A stretch of DNA of 26,383 bases from CAJXNP01 sp050305935. GTDB lineage: Bacteria; Bacteroidota; Bacteroidia; Cytophagales; Cyclobacteriaceae. The stretch's first letter is position 1, and every line of letters begins with the position of its first letter. The stretch covers positions 1-26,383 of the forward strand of contig JBNLGG010000057.1 in the NCBI GenBank assembly GCA_050305935.1, in the 5' to 3' direction. Below are positions 15,281-22,906 of this stretch, piece after piece. The notes under the pieces are model-generated. The model did not search any database. It saw only the letters and a list, made by a program, of their open reading frames with translations, and had not been told where the DNA came from. The translations under genes and the position numbers were made by a program.

Positions 15281-16882
15281 ATGATACTAAAACGAATTTC
15301 TCTTTTTACACTTCTTTTGGTTTTTCATACTGGCATGATGTATGGCCAAACCACTTTCAAAAACCCGATAATTACAGGTATGAATCCCGACCCCAGTATA
15401 TGCAGGGTCGGCGACGATTTCTACCTGGCGACTTCTACTTTTGAATACTTCCCTGGATTACCTATATATCATAGCAGGGATTTGGTTCACTGGAAACTCA
15501 TAGGTCATGCATTAGACAATAAGACCAACTGCCCTTTAATGGGAGCCGGTTCTTCAGGCGGTAATTATGCCCCGGCAATCCGCTATAACAATGGCACCTT
15601 TTACGTGGCTTGCACCAATTATGGCGGTGAGGGATCGCAGGGAGTCTTTTATGTAACGGCAACCAATCCGGCAGGTCCCTGGTCCGATCCCGTCTGGATC
15701 GGCAACTGGTATGTCGACCCTTCCATGATGTTTGCCAACGACAGCATGTATTGGGTGAGTCCTGATAATAAAGGAGGTTTCATGGTGGGAACTTTTGATT
15801 CGGAGGCCAAACAATTCATCAAGCCCCTACAACTGGTTGCTTCCGGTTTAGGCGGTTCATCTCCTGAAGCGCCACATATGTATAAGATAAACGATCATTA
15901 TTACCTGATATCTGCCGAAGGTGGTACTGGATATGAGCATCGCTCAGTGATACAACGTAGCAAATCGCCCTACGGGCCTTTTGAAGCCAGCCCTTACAAC
16001 CCTGTAATTTCTAATATGAATAACCCCGAAAGTCCCTTTCAGGCCATCGGGCATTCTGATTTGGTTCAGCTCCAGGATGGCAGTTGGTGGCTGGTATGCC
16101 TGGGAATCCGGCCAAAGGGTGGAAAGCATCAACACCTGGGGAGGGAAACGTTTCTTGCCCCGGTTACCTGGACAGATGATGGCTGGCCCATTGGCGGCGA
16201 CACAGGGGTGATGTTGGAAGAATTTCCTGTTCCCAATCTCCCAGAGCATATTTGGGAAAAAGAACCAGTACGAGACGATTTTAACAGTGAATCCTTGAAC
16301 CTTTCCTGGACTTTTCTCAGAAATACCCACGATGCAGATTGGTCGCTTAGGGAAAGACCGGGCTACCTAAGGCTCAAAGGTTCAAAATACAGCTTCAAAG
16401 AAAAAGACTCACCTGCATTTGTAGCCCGCCGACAGACAGCCTTTAATATGGTGGCTTCGACAAAGCTCAGCTTCGTTCCCGAAGCTCCCAATGAAGAGGC
16501 AGGCCTGGTGATCCGTGGTAACGACAGCAATCATTTTGATTTAGTCATTACTGTGAGGGACGGCAAGCGGGTCGTGATGTTCAGGAAATACCTTCGGGAC
16601 CAGGAATCGGAAATTGAATATAAGCCGATTTCAGAAGGGGACATTGTGTTACGAATCAGTGCTACGGAGCTGCAATATAAATTCTGGGTACAGGAAAAAG
16701 GAAAGGAAGCTGTGCTGGTCGGAACGGCTGCAACGAAAGATATCTCCACGGAAAAGATAGGCGGTTTTACCGGTGTCTTTATTGGAATGTATGCCTCAGG
16801 AAATGGAAGTGCAAACACTAGTCATGCTGATTTTGATTGGTTTGATTTTGAGGAAGATCCGGCTGTACCCTACAAGTGGTAA
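15281..16882 (+). CDS. GH43 exo-enzyme: alpha-L-arabinofuranosidase or beta-xylosidase
   Basis: A 533-residue inverting hydrolase with a signal peptide ending MMYGQ (residue 23). The five-bladed propeller shows the three GH43 acids: base Asp37 in GMNPDPSICRVGDDFY, pKa modulator Asp146 in WYVDPSMMF and acid Glu196 in SSPEAPHMYK. The stretch STFEYFPGLPIYHSRDLVHW is highly typical. From about residue 325 a C-terminal beta-sandwich (RDDFNSESLNLSWTFLR...) matches the concanavalin-like module of GH43 subfamilies that include the arabinofuranosidases of known xyloglucan loci (subfamily 12-like). It would remove terminal arabinose from oligosaccharides in the periplasm or at the surface; no sorting tail is present. 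It sits 58 bases after GH44. Choice between arabinose and xylose cannot be made from sequence alone. Confidence 0.88.
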   Translation: MILKRISLFTLLLVFHTGMMYGQTTFKNPIITGMNPDPSICRVGDDFYLATSTFEYFPGLPIYHSRDLVHWKLIGHALDNKTNCPLMGAGSSGGNYAPAIRYNNGTFYVACTNYGGEGSQGVFYVTATNPAGPWSDPVWIGNWYVDPSMMFANDSMYWVSPDNKGGFMVGTFDSEAKQFIKPLQLVASGLGGSSPEAPHMYKINDHYYLISAEGGTGYEHRSVIQRSKSPYGPFEASPYNPVISNMNNPESPFQAIGHSDLVQLQDGSWWLVCLGIRPKGGKHQHLGRETFLAPVTWTDDGWPIGGDTGVMLEEFPVPNLPEHIWEKEPVRDDFNSESLNLSWTFLRNTHDADWSLRERPGYLRLKGSKYSFKEKDSPAFVARRQTAFNMVASTKLSFVPEAPNEEAGLVIRGNDSNHFDLVITVRDGKRVVMFRKYLRDQESEIEYKPISEGDIVLRISATELQYKFWVQEKGKEAVLVGTAATKDISTEKIGGFTGVFIGMYASGNGSANTSHADFDWFDFEEDPAVPYKW

Positions 16883-17016
16883 ACTAGTCGGCAAAATCAA
16901 TGAATCAAACTTTTTCTTCCGATGGCCAACCTATTAAAACGAGAAAATTAATAATTGAGGTCTTCAAAAAGCCTCCTTTTAAAGAACGCTTAGGCAAAGA
17001 GGATTTGAAAAATAAA

Positions 17017-18177
17017 ATGAAAATGATAATGAAAATGAAAATGGGAATGAAAACCAAACTCCTTGGTAAATCAATGTTAGGGGCTCTTTTGTGGGTCGCC
17101 ACTCTAACATCATGCGGAAATACAGATAATGTTGAACCACTATTGGATGTTTCTACAAAATCGGTCTCGTTACCAGCGGAAGGGGGTACAACGGATATAA
17201 CAGTTACGAGTAACGACAAATGGAGTATTGTCAATTCTGCTTCCTCCTGGCTGCAATTAAGTCAATCCAGTGGCAATAGTGGTGGCACGAAAATTCAGTT
17301 GACAGCAGATCCAAATAGCACTGGTTCAACGCGCTCTACCATATTGGATGTCTCCTCGCAAAATGGCCAGGCCCGTAGGGTCACAGTTTCACAGGTTTCG
17401 CAGGTTGATCCGATTGCACAGGATCCCAATTTTTACATCTTTCTTTGTTTCGGACAATCAAACATGGAAGGTCAGGGAGCAATTGAAAGTCAGGACAAGA
17501 CAGTAGACATTCGTTTTAAGGTTCTTCAAGCAGTTCAATGTACTGACCGGGATTTGGGAACCTGGAATACCGCCGTTCCTCCATTATGTCAATGCGGTAC
17601 AGGTCTGTCACCTGCGGATTATTTCGGACGAACATTGGTGGCCAATCTACCGGATAGTATTACCGTTGGTGTTATCAATGTAGCTGTAGGTGGATCCGAC
17701 ATCAGGTTGTTTGACAAAGATCTTTATGAGACTTATACTTCCGCTACTTCTGCAGAGTGGTATCAGTCAAAAATACGCGCGTATGACGGTAATCCACGTC
17801 AACGACTGATTGATTTGGCTAAAGAGGCACAAAAAGTAGGCGTTATTAAAGGTATGCTTTTGCATCAGGGAGAGACAAATACAGGTGATTCAAACTGGCC
17901 ATCTTATGTGAAAAAAGTCTATGATGAAATGTTAACCGACCTTTCTCTAAACGCTGATGCCGTACCTCTTTTAGCAGGAGAAGTATTTTCGGGTGATGAA
18001 AATTGTTGTGGTACCTTGATGAATCCTATAATTAACAAGTTACCAGAAACAATACCTACAGCACATGTCATTTCTTCAGAGGGTTGTACAGGTCAGGATG
18101 CCGCCCATTTTGACTCAGAGGGGTACAGAATATTAGGAGAGCGATATGGTGTTAAGATGCTTGAGCTATTGAAGTAA
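17017..18177 (+). CDS. BACON plus CE6-like SGNH acetylesterase lipoprotein
   Basis: A lipoprotein with signal sequence KTKLLGKSMLGALLWVATL followed by TSCG (lipid Cys at residue 33). A BACON domain follows (about 41-126; SASSWLQLSQSSGNSG...QARRVTVSQ), 58 of 85 residues identical to that of the GH5 enzyme at 6028. The rest is a SGNH esterase of the CE6/SASA type: Ser148 in FLCFGQSNMEGQ, VINVAVGGSDIRL, LLHQGETNTGD, and Asp361/His364 in GQDAAHFDSEGYR. CE6 enzymes deacetylate xylan; here acetylated xyloglucan or xylan is possible. The start is unclear: six in-frame ATG codons lie between 17017 and 17049, and the frame extends back to 16900, but residues from there do not look like a signal peptide. 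The length is 386 residues from 17017, with the active site unaffected. Confidence 0.85.
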   Translation: MKMIMKMKMGMKTKLLGKSMLGALLWVATLTSCGNTDNVEPLLDVSTKSVSLPAEGGTTDITVTSNDKWSIVNSASSWLQLSQSSGNSGGTKIQLTADPNSTGSTRSTILDVSSQNGQARRVTVSQVSQVDPIAQDPNFYIFLCFGQSNMEGQGAIESQDKTVDIRFKVLQAVQCTDRDLGTWNTAVPPLCQCGTGLSPADYFGRTLVANLPDSITVGVINVAVGGSDIRLFDKDLYETYTSATSAEWYQSKIRAYDGNPRQRLIDLAKEAQKVGVIKGMLLHQGETNTGDSNWPSYVKKVYDEMLTDLSLNADAVPLLAGEVFSGDENCCGTLMNPIINKLPETIPTAHVISSEGCTGQDAAHFDSEGYRILGERYGVKMLELLK

Positions 18178-18229
18178 GGAGCGAGGATGATAAAGAAATG
18201 TGGAATGTGAACCATTAGATGTAAACACT

Positions 18230-20278
18230 ATGAAAAACATCGTGAAAAATAAAAGACTGATACTCATTGTAATTTCTATCATTTTTACTTTCAATCTGAG
18301 TGCTCAAAAATTGTACGTAGGAGCCAATTACCACCCACATGATGATAAGAATGTTGAAAAAATAAAAAAGGACATTGAGTTAATGAAAGCTGCGGGGTTC
18401 AACGTTGTCCGTATGGGGCATTTGGCCTGGGATAGCTATGAACCGGCAGAAGGCCAATTTGACTTTGAGTGGTTTGATGAGGTAATGGATCTGATGGCAG
18501 AGGCAGAAATTGACGTGATCCTGGACATAGCCGTACGCCCCGCGCCAATATGGTTACACCACAAGTTTCCCTCTGTTGACGTGGTAGATGAGCGAGGAAA
18601 TGTACTTTATCCTAACCACCGGTACATGGACGATGTAGGTGATCCCAACTACCAAAAATATGCCTTGAGATTTACTGATGTGATTTCAAAACGCTATGCA
18701 AAACACCCAGCATTAGTTGCATTCGGGATTGACAATGAATCCGGTGATGGCCCCATTTCCTATTCAGAAACCGTGAGACAAAGGTTCATTGTCTGGCTCA
18801 AAAACAAGTATGTCACCCTTGATGAACTAAACGATGCCTGGGCTACACATCGCTGGTCAAGAAGGCATAATGACTTTCAGGAAATTGGACTTCCGGTTTC
18901 TGCCTATCCTAATGATGTGCCCGAAAGGCTGCTTGATTTTCGTCGTTTTATCTCCGATGAAGTGAATGGCTTCCTTTTCAAGGTGATGGATAAGGTAAAT
19001 GAGAATGCACCCGAAGCCCTGCTCAATACTAACGCCTGGTACTATAGCCGTCTGAAGTATTTTGATTATTCTGAGATCGCCTATTCCGGAAAAATGACCC
19101 GGGAAGGCTGTGGCTTTTATCCTGGAAATTCCTTAACCACTAACTGGGGGGTGATGGGCGCTTTGTTCGGGATATCGCGTATTCAATTTGAGAGCAAAAA
19201 TCCATTCTGGTGCAACGAGTTTACCACCATGACTGCCACGCCCAATTCGATCAGAAAATCGGCTTATGCCACGCTGTTGTATGGGAACCAGATGGTGTGT
19301 GGCTGGACCTGGCAAAGCATGTGGGCCGGTGAAGAACAATACCTGGAAGGCTTGCTCGATTGGGACGGTGGCACCAACCGCAAGTATGATGAATACAAAC
19401 AAATAGCCACGGAATTTAAGAAGATAGAAAAGTACTTTCCCTATCAGCTAAAAGCGGAAGTAGGACTGGCCTATTCCTTCCCCAGCCAGATAGCCAGCAG
19501 GGATTATCCCAAACAACACGACAACCAGCTCCAATCCTGTTTCGGCATCTTTTACTTTAGAAACATGGATGCGCGAATTGTGGAAATATCCCAAAGTACT
19601 TTGGACTATAAACTATTGATTGTTCCCGGAGTATCCGTAATGGACGAAACCTCGGCCAACAAGATCCGCGAATTTGTGAAAAATGGTGGTACTGTGATCA
19701 TGACCAGCCATTCGGCATTATTGGATGAAAGAGGGCAGGTATTTAAATCCACGCACCCAGGCCGCCTCAGCGATGTTTTCGGGATAAGAGTAGCCGGTTA
19801 TGAAGAAACTGAAGCCTTCAATGAAATCTCACGAAAGTCATACAAAGGCAAAAAGCTTGAATTTACCTATAAAGGAAAGGCTTTTGACACAGAAGCCGCA
19901 CGGTTTGAAATCATCGAATCTAAAGGCGCGCAGGTACTTGGCAGCATCACCAGCCTGGACAAAGACTACCCGATCATGACTTCCAATAAATATGGCAAGG
20001 GCCGGGCAATTTATGTTGGCCTTCCAGCCGATGGTAGTGTACTCAATCCTCTGCTGGATGAACTGATCAATGAGCTGGAAATCAAAAAAGGACCCGAGGT
20101 ACCTTCGGGAGTCATGGCTAGGCAGATAGACAAAAACCATTACCTATACCTGAATGTGAGCGGTGAGGCGAAGGAGATTCCAATGAAGGAAAAATCAAAG
20201 AGTGTCCTTTTTAATAAAGACTATTCAGGTAATTTTACTCTTGCCCCTTATGAGCCGGAGTTTATTGAATTGAAATGA
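18230..20278 (+). CDS. GH42 beta-galactosidase
   Basis: GH42 enzymes release terminal beta-galactose. The 682-residue protein starts best at ATG 18230, giving a signal peptide ending FNLSAQ; an in-frame GTG at 18200 adds ten residues before it. The TIM barrel opens GANYHPHDDKNVEKIKKDIE and has VVRMGHLAWDSYEPAEGQFD, acid/base Glu170 in AFGIDNESGDG and nucleophile Glu330 in FWCNEFTTM. A central domain (about 400-600) matches the GH42 trimerisation domain (ALVENGG-like REFVKNGGTVIMTSHSA), and a small C-terminal beta-domain ends YEPEFIELK. Many GH42 have NEYG or similar at the acid/base; here it is NESG. In this set it could remove galactose from xyloglucan side chains alongside the GH2 enzyme at the window end. 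Signal peptide without sorting tail suggests periplasmic action. Confidence 0.87.
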   Translation: MKNIVKNKRLILIVISIIFTFNLSAQKLYVGANYHPHDDKNVEKIKKDIELMKAAGFNVVRMGHLAWDSYEPAEGQFDFEWFDEVMDLMAEAEIDVILDIAVRPAPIWLHHKFPSVDVVDERGNVLYPNHRYMDDVGDPNYQKYALRFTDVISKRYAKHPALVAFGIDNESGDGPISYSETVRQRFIVWLKNKYVTLDELNDAWATHRWSRRHNDFQEIGLPVSAYPNDVPERLLDFRRFISDEVNGFLFKVMDKVNENAPEALLNTNAWYYSRLKYFDYSEIAYSGKMTREGCGFYPGNSLTTNWGVMGALFGISRIQFESKNPFWCNEFTTMTATPNSIRKSAYATLLYGNQMVCGWTWQSMWAGEEQYLEGLLDWDGGTNRKYDEYKQIATEFKKIEKYFPYQLKAEVGLAYSFPSQIASRDYPKQHDNQLQSCFGIFYFRNMDARIVEISQSTLDYKLLIVPGVSVMDETSANKIREFVKNGGTVIMTSHSALLDERGQVFKSTHPGRLSDVFGIRVAGYEETEAFNEISRKSYKGKKLEFTYKGKAFDTEAARFEIIESKGAQVLGSITSLDKDYPIMTSNKYGKGRAIYVGLPADGSVLNPLLDELINELEIKKGPEVPSGVMARQIDKNHYLYLNVSGEAKEIPMKEKSKSVLFNKDYSGNFTLAPYEPEFIELK

Positions 20279-20347
20279 GTCGTACTGTAAAGAAATGAGA
20301 TCGTCTTGATGTAGTGCCAGGTAAGATTTTGAAACAAATAAAAACAC

Positions 20348-22750
20348 ATGAAAAAGAATTATACAAATTACTATTTTTTACTGGTCCTGTTAAGCATTTT
20401 CCTGCTTCCAATGCGCTCCAATGCGCAGGAAGAAACTTTACAAGTGGGGGCTATCACCAGGAAAATGATCGTACATGCACCTTCGGGTATTGAAGAAAAC
20501 AGACCTCTGGTCATTTCTATGCATGGCTTGAATCAAACCATGTATGACCAGGTGAATCAGACTCAGATTGGCTCGGTGGCGGATGCCAATAAATTTGTGC
20601 TCGTTTATCCGCAAGCCATTGACAACTCCTGGCAGCTTTGGGGGACCGGAGATACGGATTTTATCCTGGCTATCATTGATGAAATGTATGATCGTTACGG
20701 CATCGACCGTGACAGGGTGTACTTGAGTGGATTTTCTATGGGAGGTATGATGAGCTATTACGCGATGACCCAAATTGCCGATAAAATTGCGGCGATTGCG
20801 CCAGTTAGCGGCTTTCTTATGGATGGCCCCAATACTAACAGCTCGCGCCCTGTTCCAATCATCCACATACATGGCGCGGACGATGACTTCGTCCCCCATA
20901 GCCGGGTGCAGGAATGCATGGATGCCTGGATCGAAAGAAATGGCTGTCCTACTACAGCGGAAGTGACAGATCCCTATCCTTCAAATAAACCCTCCTCTAC
21001 ATCCAAAAAGTATTACTGGGGTCCAGGTGATGAAGGTGTAGAGATGGTTTTTATAAGTGTGGGAAGCGTGGGGCATTGGTATTCCGAGAATCCAAATGAA
21101 GTGTTCAGTAGCCAGGAAATATGGGACTTCCTAAAGAAATTCTCCCTCAAAATGGGAGTTCCTCTATTTGAGTACGCCTCCGTCACCGATGATAATCCTA
21201 AGCAGGTCAAAGTAGTGCTGAGTGAGTCGATCGCGGATTCAGCCGATTTCCACGGTTTTATAGTGAAGGTTGACGGAAATGTGGAAACGATCGATAATGT
21301 TGTGTTGGGGGATGCCAAAGAGTTGGTAATTAATCTGGCAAACGGAATATTGAAGGACAACGAAGTCACACTGGCATATGCAAACGGAAACGTTGCGTCC
21401 ACGTATGGAAAAGGGCTCATGAACTTTGGGGACACACTGGTAGATAATCTCCTTAAAGGCGCCTCACCGAGGTTGGTTGAAGTGGCAGCAGTTGAAGGAG
21501 GTGATGCCCTTCTGGCAAAGTTCAATATGAAAATGCAGGTGCCTTCAGACGCTTCTTCCCTCACCTTACAGGCAGAATACAATGGGTCAATGAGCATTCC
21601 TGTTCTCCCGGGTTCTTTTTTCAACGATGACTCCACTGTATTGTCATTTCCGTTGGATGAATTGGTATACCGGGATTATGAGCTTCTTTTTAGTTATGCA
21701 GGCAGCAATGTTGTTTCAAAGGATAACGGTTTGTTGAAAACTGTTTCTGATTTTCCGGTAACGAACAATTCCAACGGCTTGCCGGTGCATGTTAATACCG
21801 GTAAAATACAAGCAGATGGCATCACACTCGTGCTGGAATTTTCAAAACCAATGATGCTGGAGTATGCGCAATTAGATCATTTCGATCTAAAGAAAAACAG
21901 TGAGAATGTGACTTTTAAAGATTATTCTATTACAAACAATGCTATCGAATTTACATTATCCGAGGGAGTGCATTTTGGCGATGCAGTAACGATTAGCTAT
22001 ACGCCGGGCGATGTAACGGCGGCTGATAAAGGCCCATTGGAAGCATTTACTGATTTGACCATCGAGAACCTGACAGGTGAAGCTGAGTGGATCGAAGTAC
22101 CAGGTAAGATTGAAGCAGAAGATTATGCAGTTAAATCCGGTATGCAAACCGAAGAAACCGGTGATGAGGGTGGGGGACTAAATTTGGGCTATATCGGAGA
22201 TGGCGACTGGGTGGAATATGCCATTGAAAACAACTCGGCGGAGTCTGCTTTCCAGGTTACATTTCGTGTTGCTTCACAGGGGCCGGACAACGGAGGAATC
22301 GTTGACTTTTACATTGACGGTGTAAACGCTGGAAATGTCACGCTTCCGGTGACAGGTGGCTGGCAGGTGTACCAGTCAGTCATCAAAGACATTAGCATTA
22401 GCCAGGGGAAACACTATTTAAAAGTCGTCGCCACAAAGGCCGGTTTCAATCTGAACTACCTCGAAATTGATCAGGAAGTAACCGGGATGGGCGGGGAAAC
22501 TATTGAGGATAGTTTAGTAAATATCTATCCAAATCCCGCCAAGAACAGGATAACCATCCAATCCAGGGATTTTTCTTATGATAAAGTGGAATTGATTGAT
22601 ATGACCGGGAATGTTGTTTCGCTGGAATTCACCTCCATGGGATCAGAAATTCAACTACCGGCAAATCTTGTAAATGGTGTATACCTGGTCAAAATCAGCA
22701 GTGGAAATCAATATCGAATAAAGAAAATTATAGTACAAACTGAAAAATAA
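20348..22750 (+). CDS. Multidomain CE1/LpqC-like esterase with Ig-like repeats, CBM6 and T9SS tail
   Basis: An 800-residue secreted esterase. After a signal peptide ending RSNAQ (residue 27) comes an alpha/beta-hydrolase of the PHB-depolymerase/feruloyl esterase type with oxyanion motif ISMHGLNQ, nucleophile Ser130 in LSGFSMGGMMSYY, HIHGADDDFVPH and a probable catalytic His in SVGHWYSE. About 273-578 contains three SwmB-like or Ig-like repeats (VKVVLSESIADS, LAKFNMKMQVPSD, LVLEFSKPMMLEY). About 579-709 is a CBM6 (GKIEAEDY, GGLNLGYIGDGDWVEYAI), a beta-glucan or xylan binding module. The end is a T9SS type A domain (VNIYPNPAKNRITIQS). It may remove acetyl or feruloyl esters from cell-wall polysaccharide; the acyl group cannot be told from sequence. 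It is 69 bases downstream of GH42 and has no obvious terminator before it. Confidence 0.87.
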   Translation: MKKNYTNYYFLLVLLSIFLLPMRSNAQEETLQVGAITRKMIVHAPSGIEENRPLVISMHGLNQTMYDQVNQTQIGSVADANKFVLVYPQAIDNSWQLWGTGDTDFILAIIDEMYDRYGIDRDRVYLSGFSMGGMMSYYAMTQIADKIAAIAPVSGFLMDGPNTNSSRPVPIIHIHGADDDFVPHSRVQECMDAWIERNGCPTTAEVTDPYPSNKPSSTSKKYYWGPGDEGVEMVFISVGSVGHWYSENPNEVFSSQEIWDFLKKFSLKMGVPLFEYASVTDDNPKQVKVVLSESIADSADFHGFIVKVDGNVETIDNVVLGDAKELVINLANGILKDNEVTLAYANGNVASTYGKGLMNFGDTLVDNLLKGASPRLVEVAAVEGGDALLAKFNMKMQVPSDASSLTLQAEYNGSMSIPVLPGSFFNDDSTVLSFPLDELVYRDYELLFSYAGSNVVSKDNGLLKTVSDFPVTNNSNGLPVHVNTGKIQADGITLVLEFSKPMMLEYAQLDHFDLKKNSENVTFKDYSITNNAIEFTLSEGVHFGDAVTISYTPGDVTAADKGPLEAFTDLTIENLTGEAEWIEVPGKIEAEDYAVKSGMQTEETGDEGGGLNLGYIGDGDWVEYAIENNSAESAFQVTFRVASQGPDNGGIVDFYIDGVNAGNVTLPVTGGWQVYQSVIKDISISQGKHYLKVVATKAGFNLNYLEIDQEVTGMGGETIEDSLVNIYPNPAKNRITIQSRDFSYDKVELIDMTGNVVSLEFTSMGSEIQLPANLVNGVYLVKISSGNQYRIKKIIVQTEK

Positions 22751-22906
22751 AAGACGCTTGTGAATTTATCCTGCCAACCAGCCCTTCAGGTTTTTGCTAA
22801 TAAAGTCCGCGAATCATGCTCGGTAGGAGAGGTGGAGTGTAAAACCACAACACTTCAAATATCTGATAGTTAATAAATGAAATATTTTAGAATACCCTAA
22901 TGAACC

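Noticed and set aside
16900..17016. Upstream in-frame ATG for the BACON-esterase lipoprotein
   Set aside because: The extra 39 residues are charged and unlike a signal sequence; the lipobox fits a start at one of the ATGs from 17017 onward.
18200..18229. In-frame GTG start for GH42
   Set aside because: It adds an acidic ten-residue stretch ahead of a normal signal peptide that begins at ATG 18230.
21013..21636. 207-codon minus-strand frame inside the CE1-like esterase
   Set aside because: Antisense shadow of a well-supported multidomain protein; Ser/Thr-rich with no domain.
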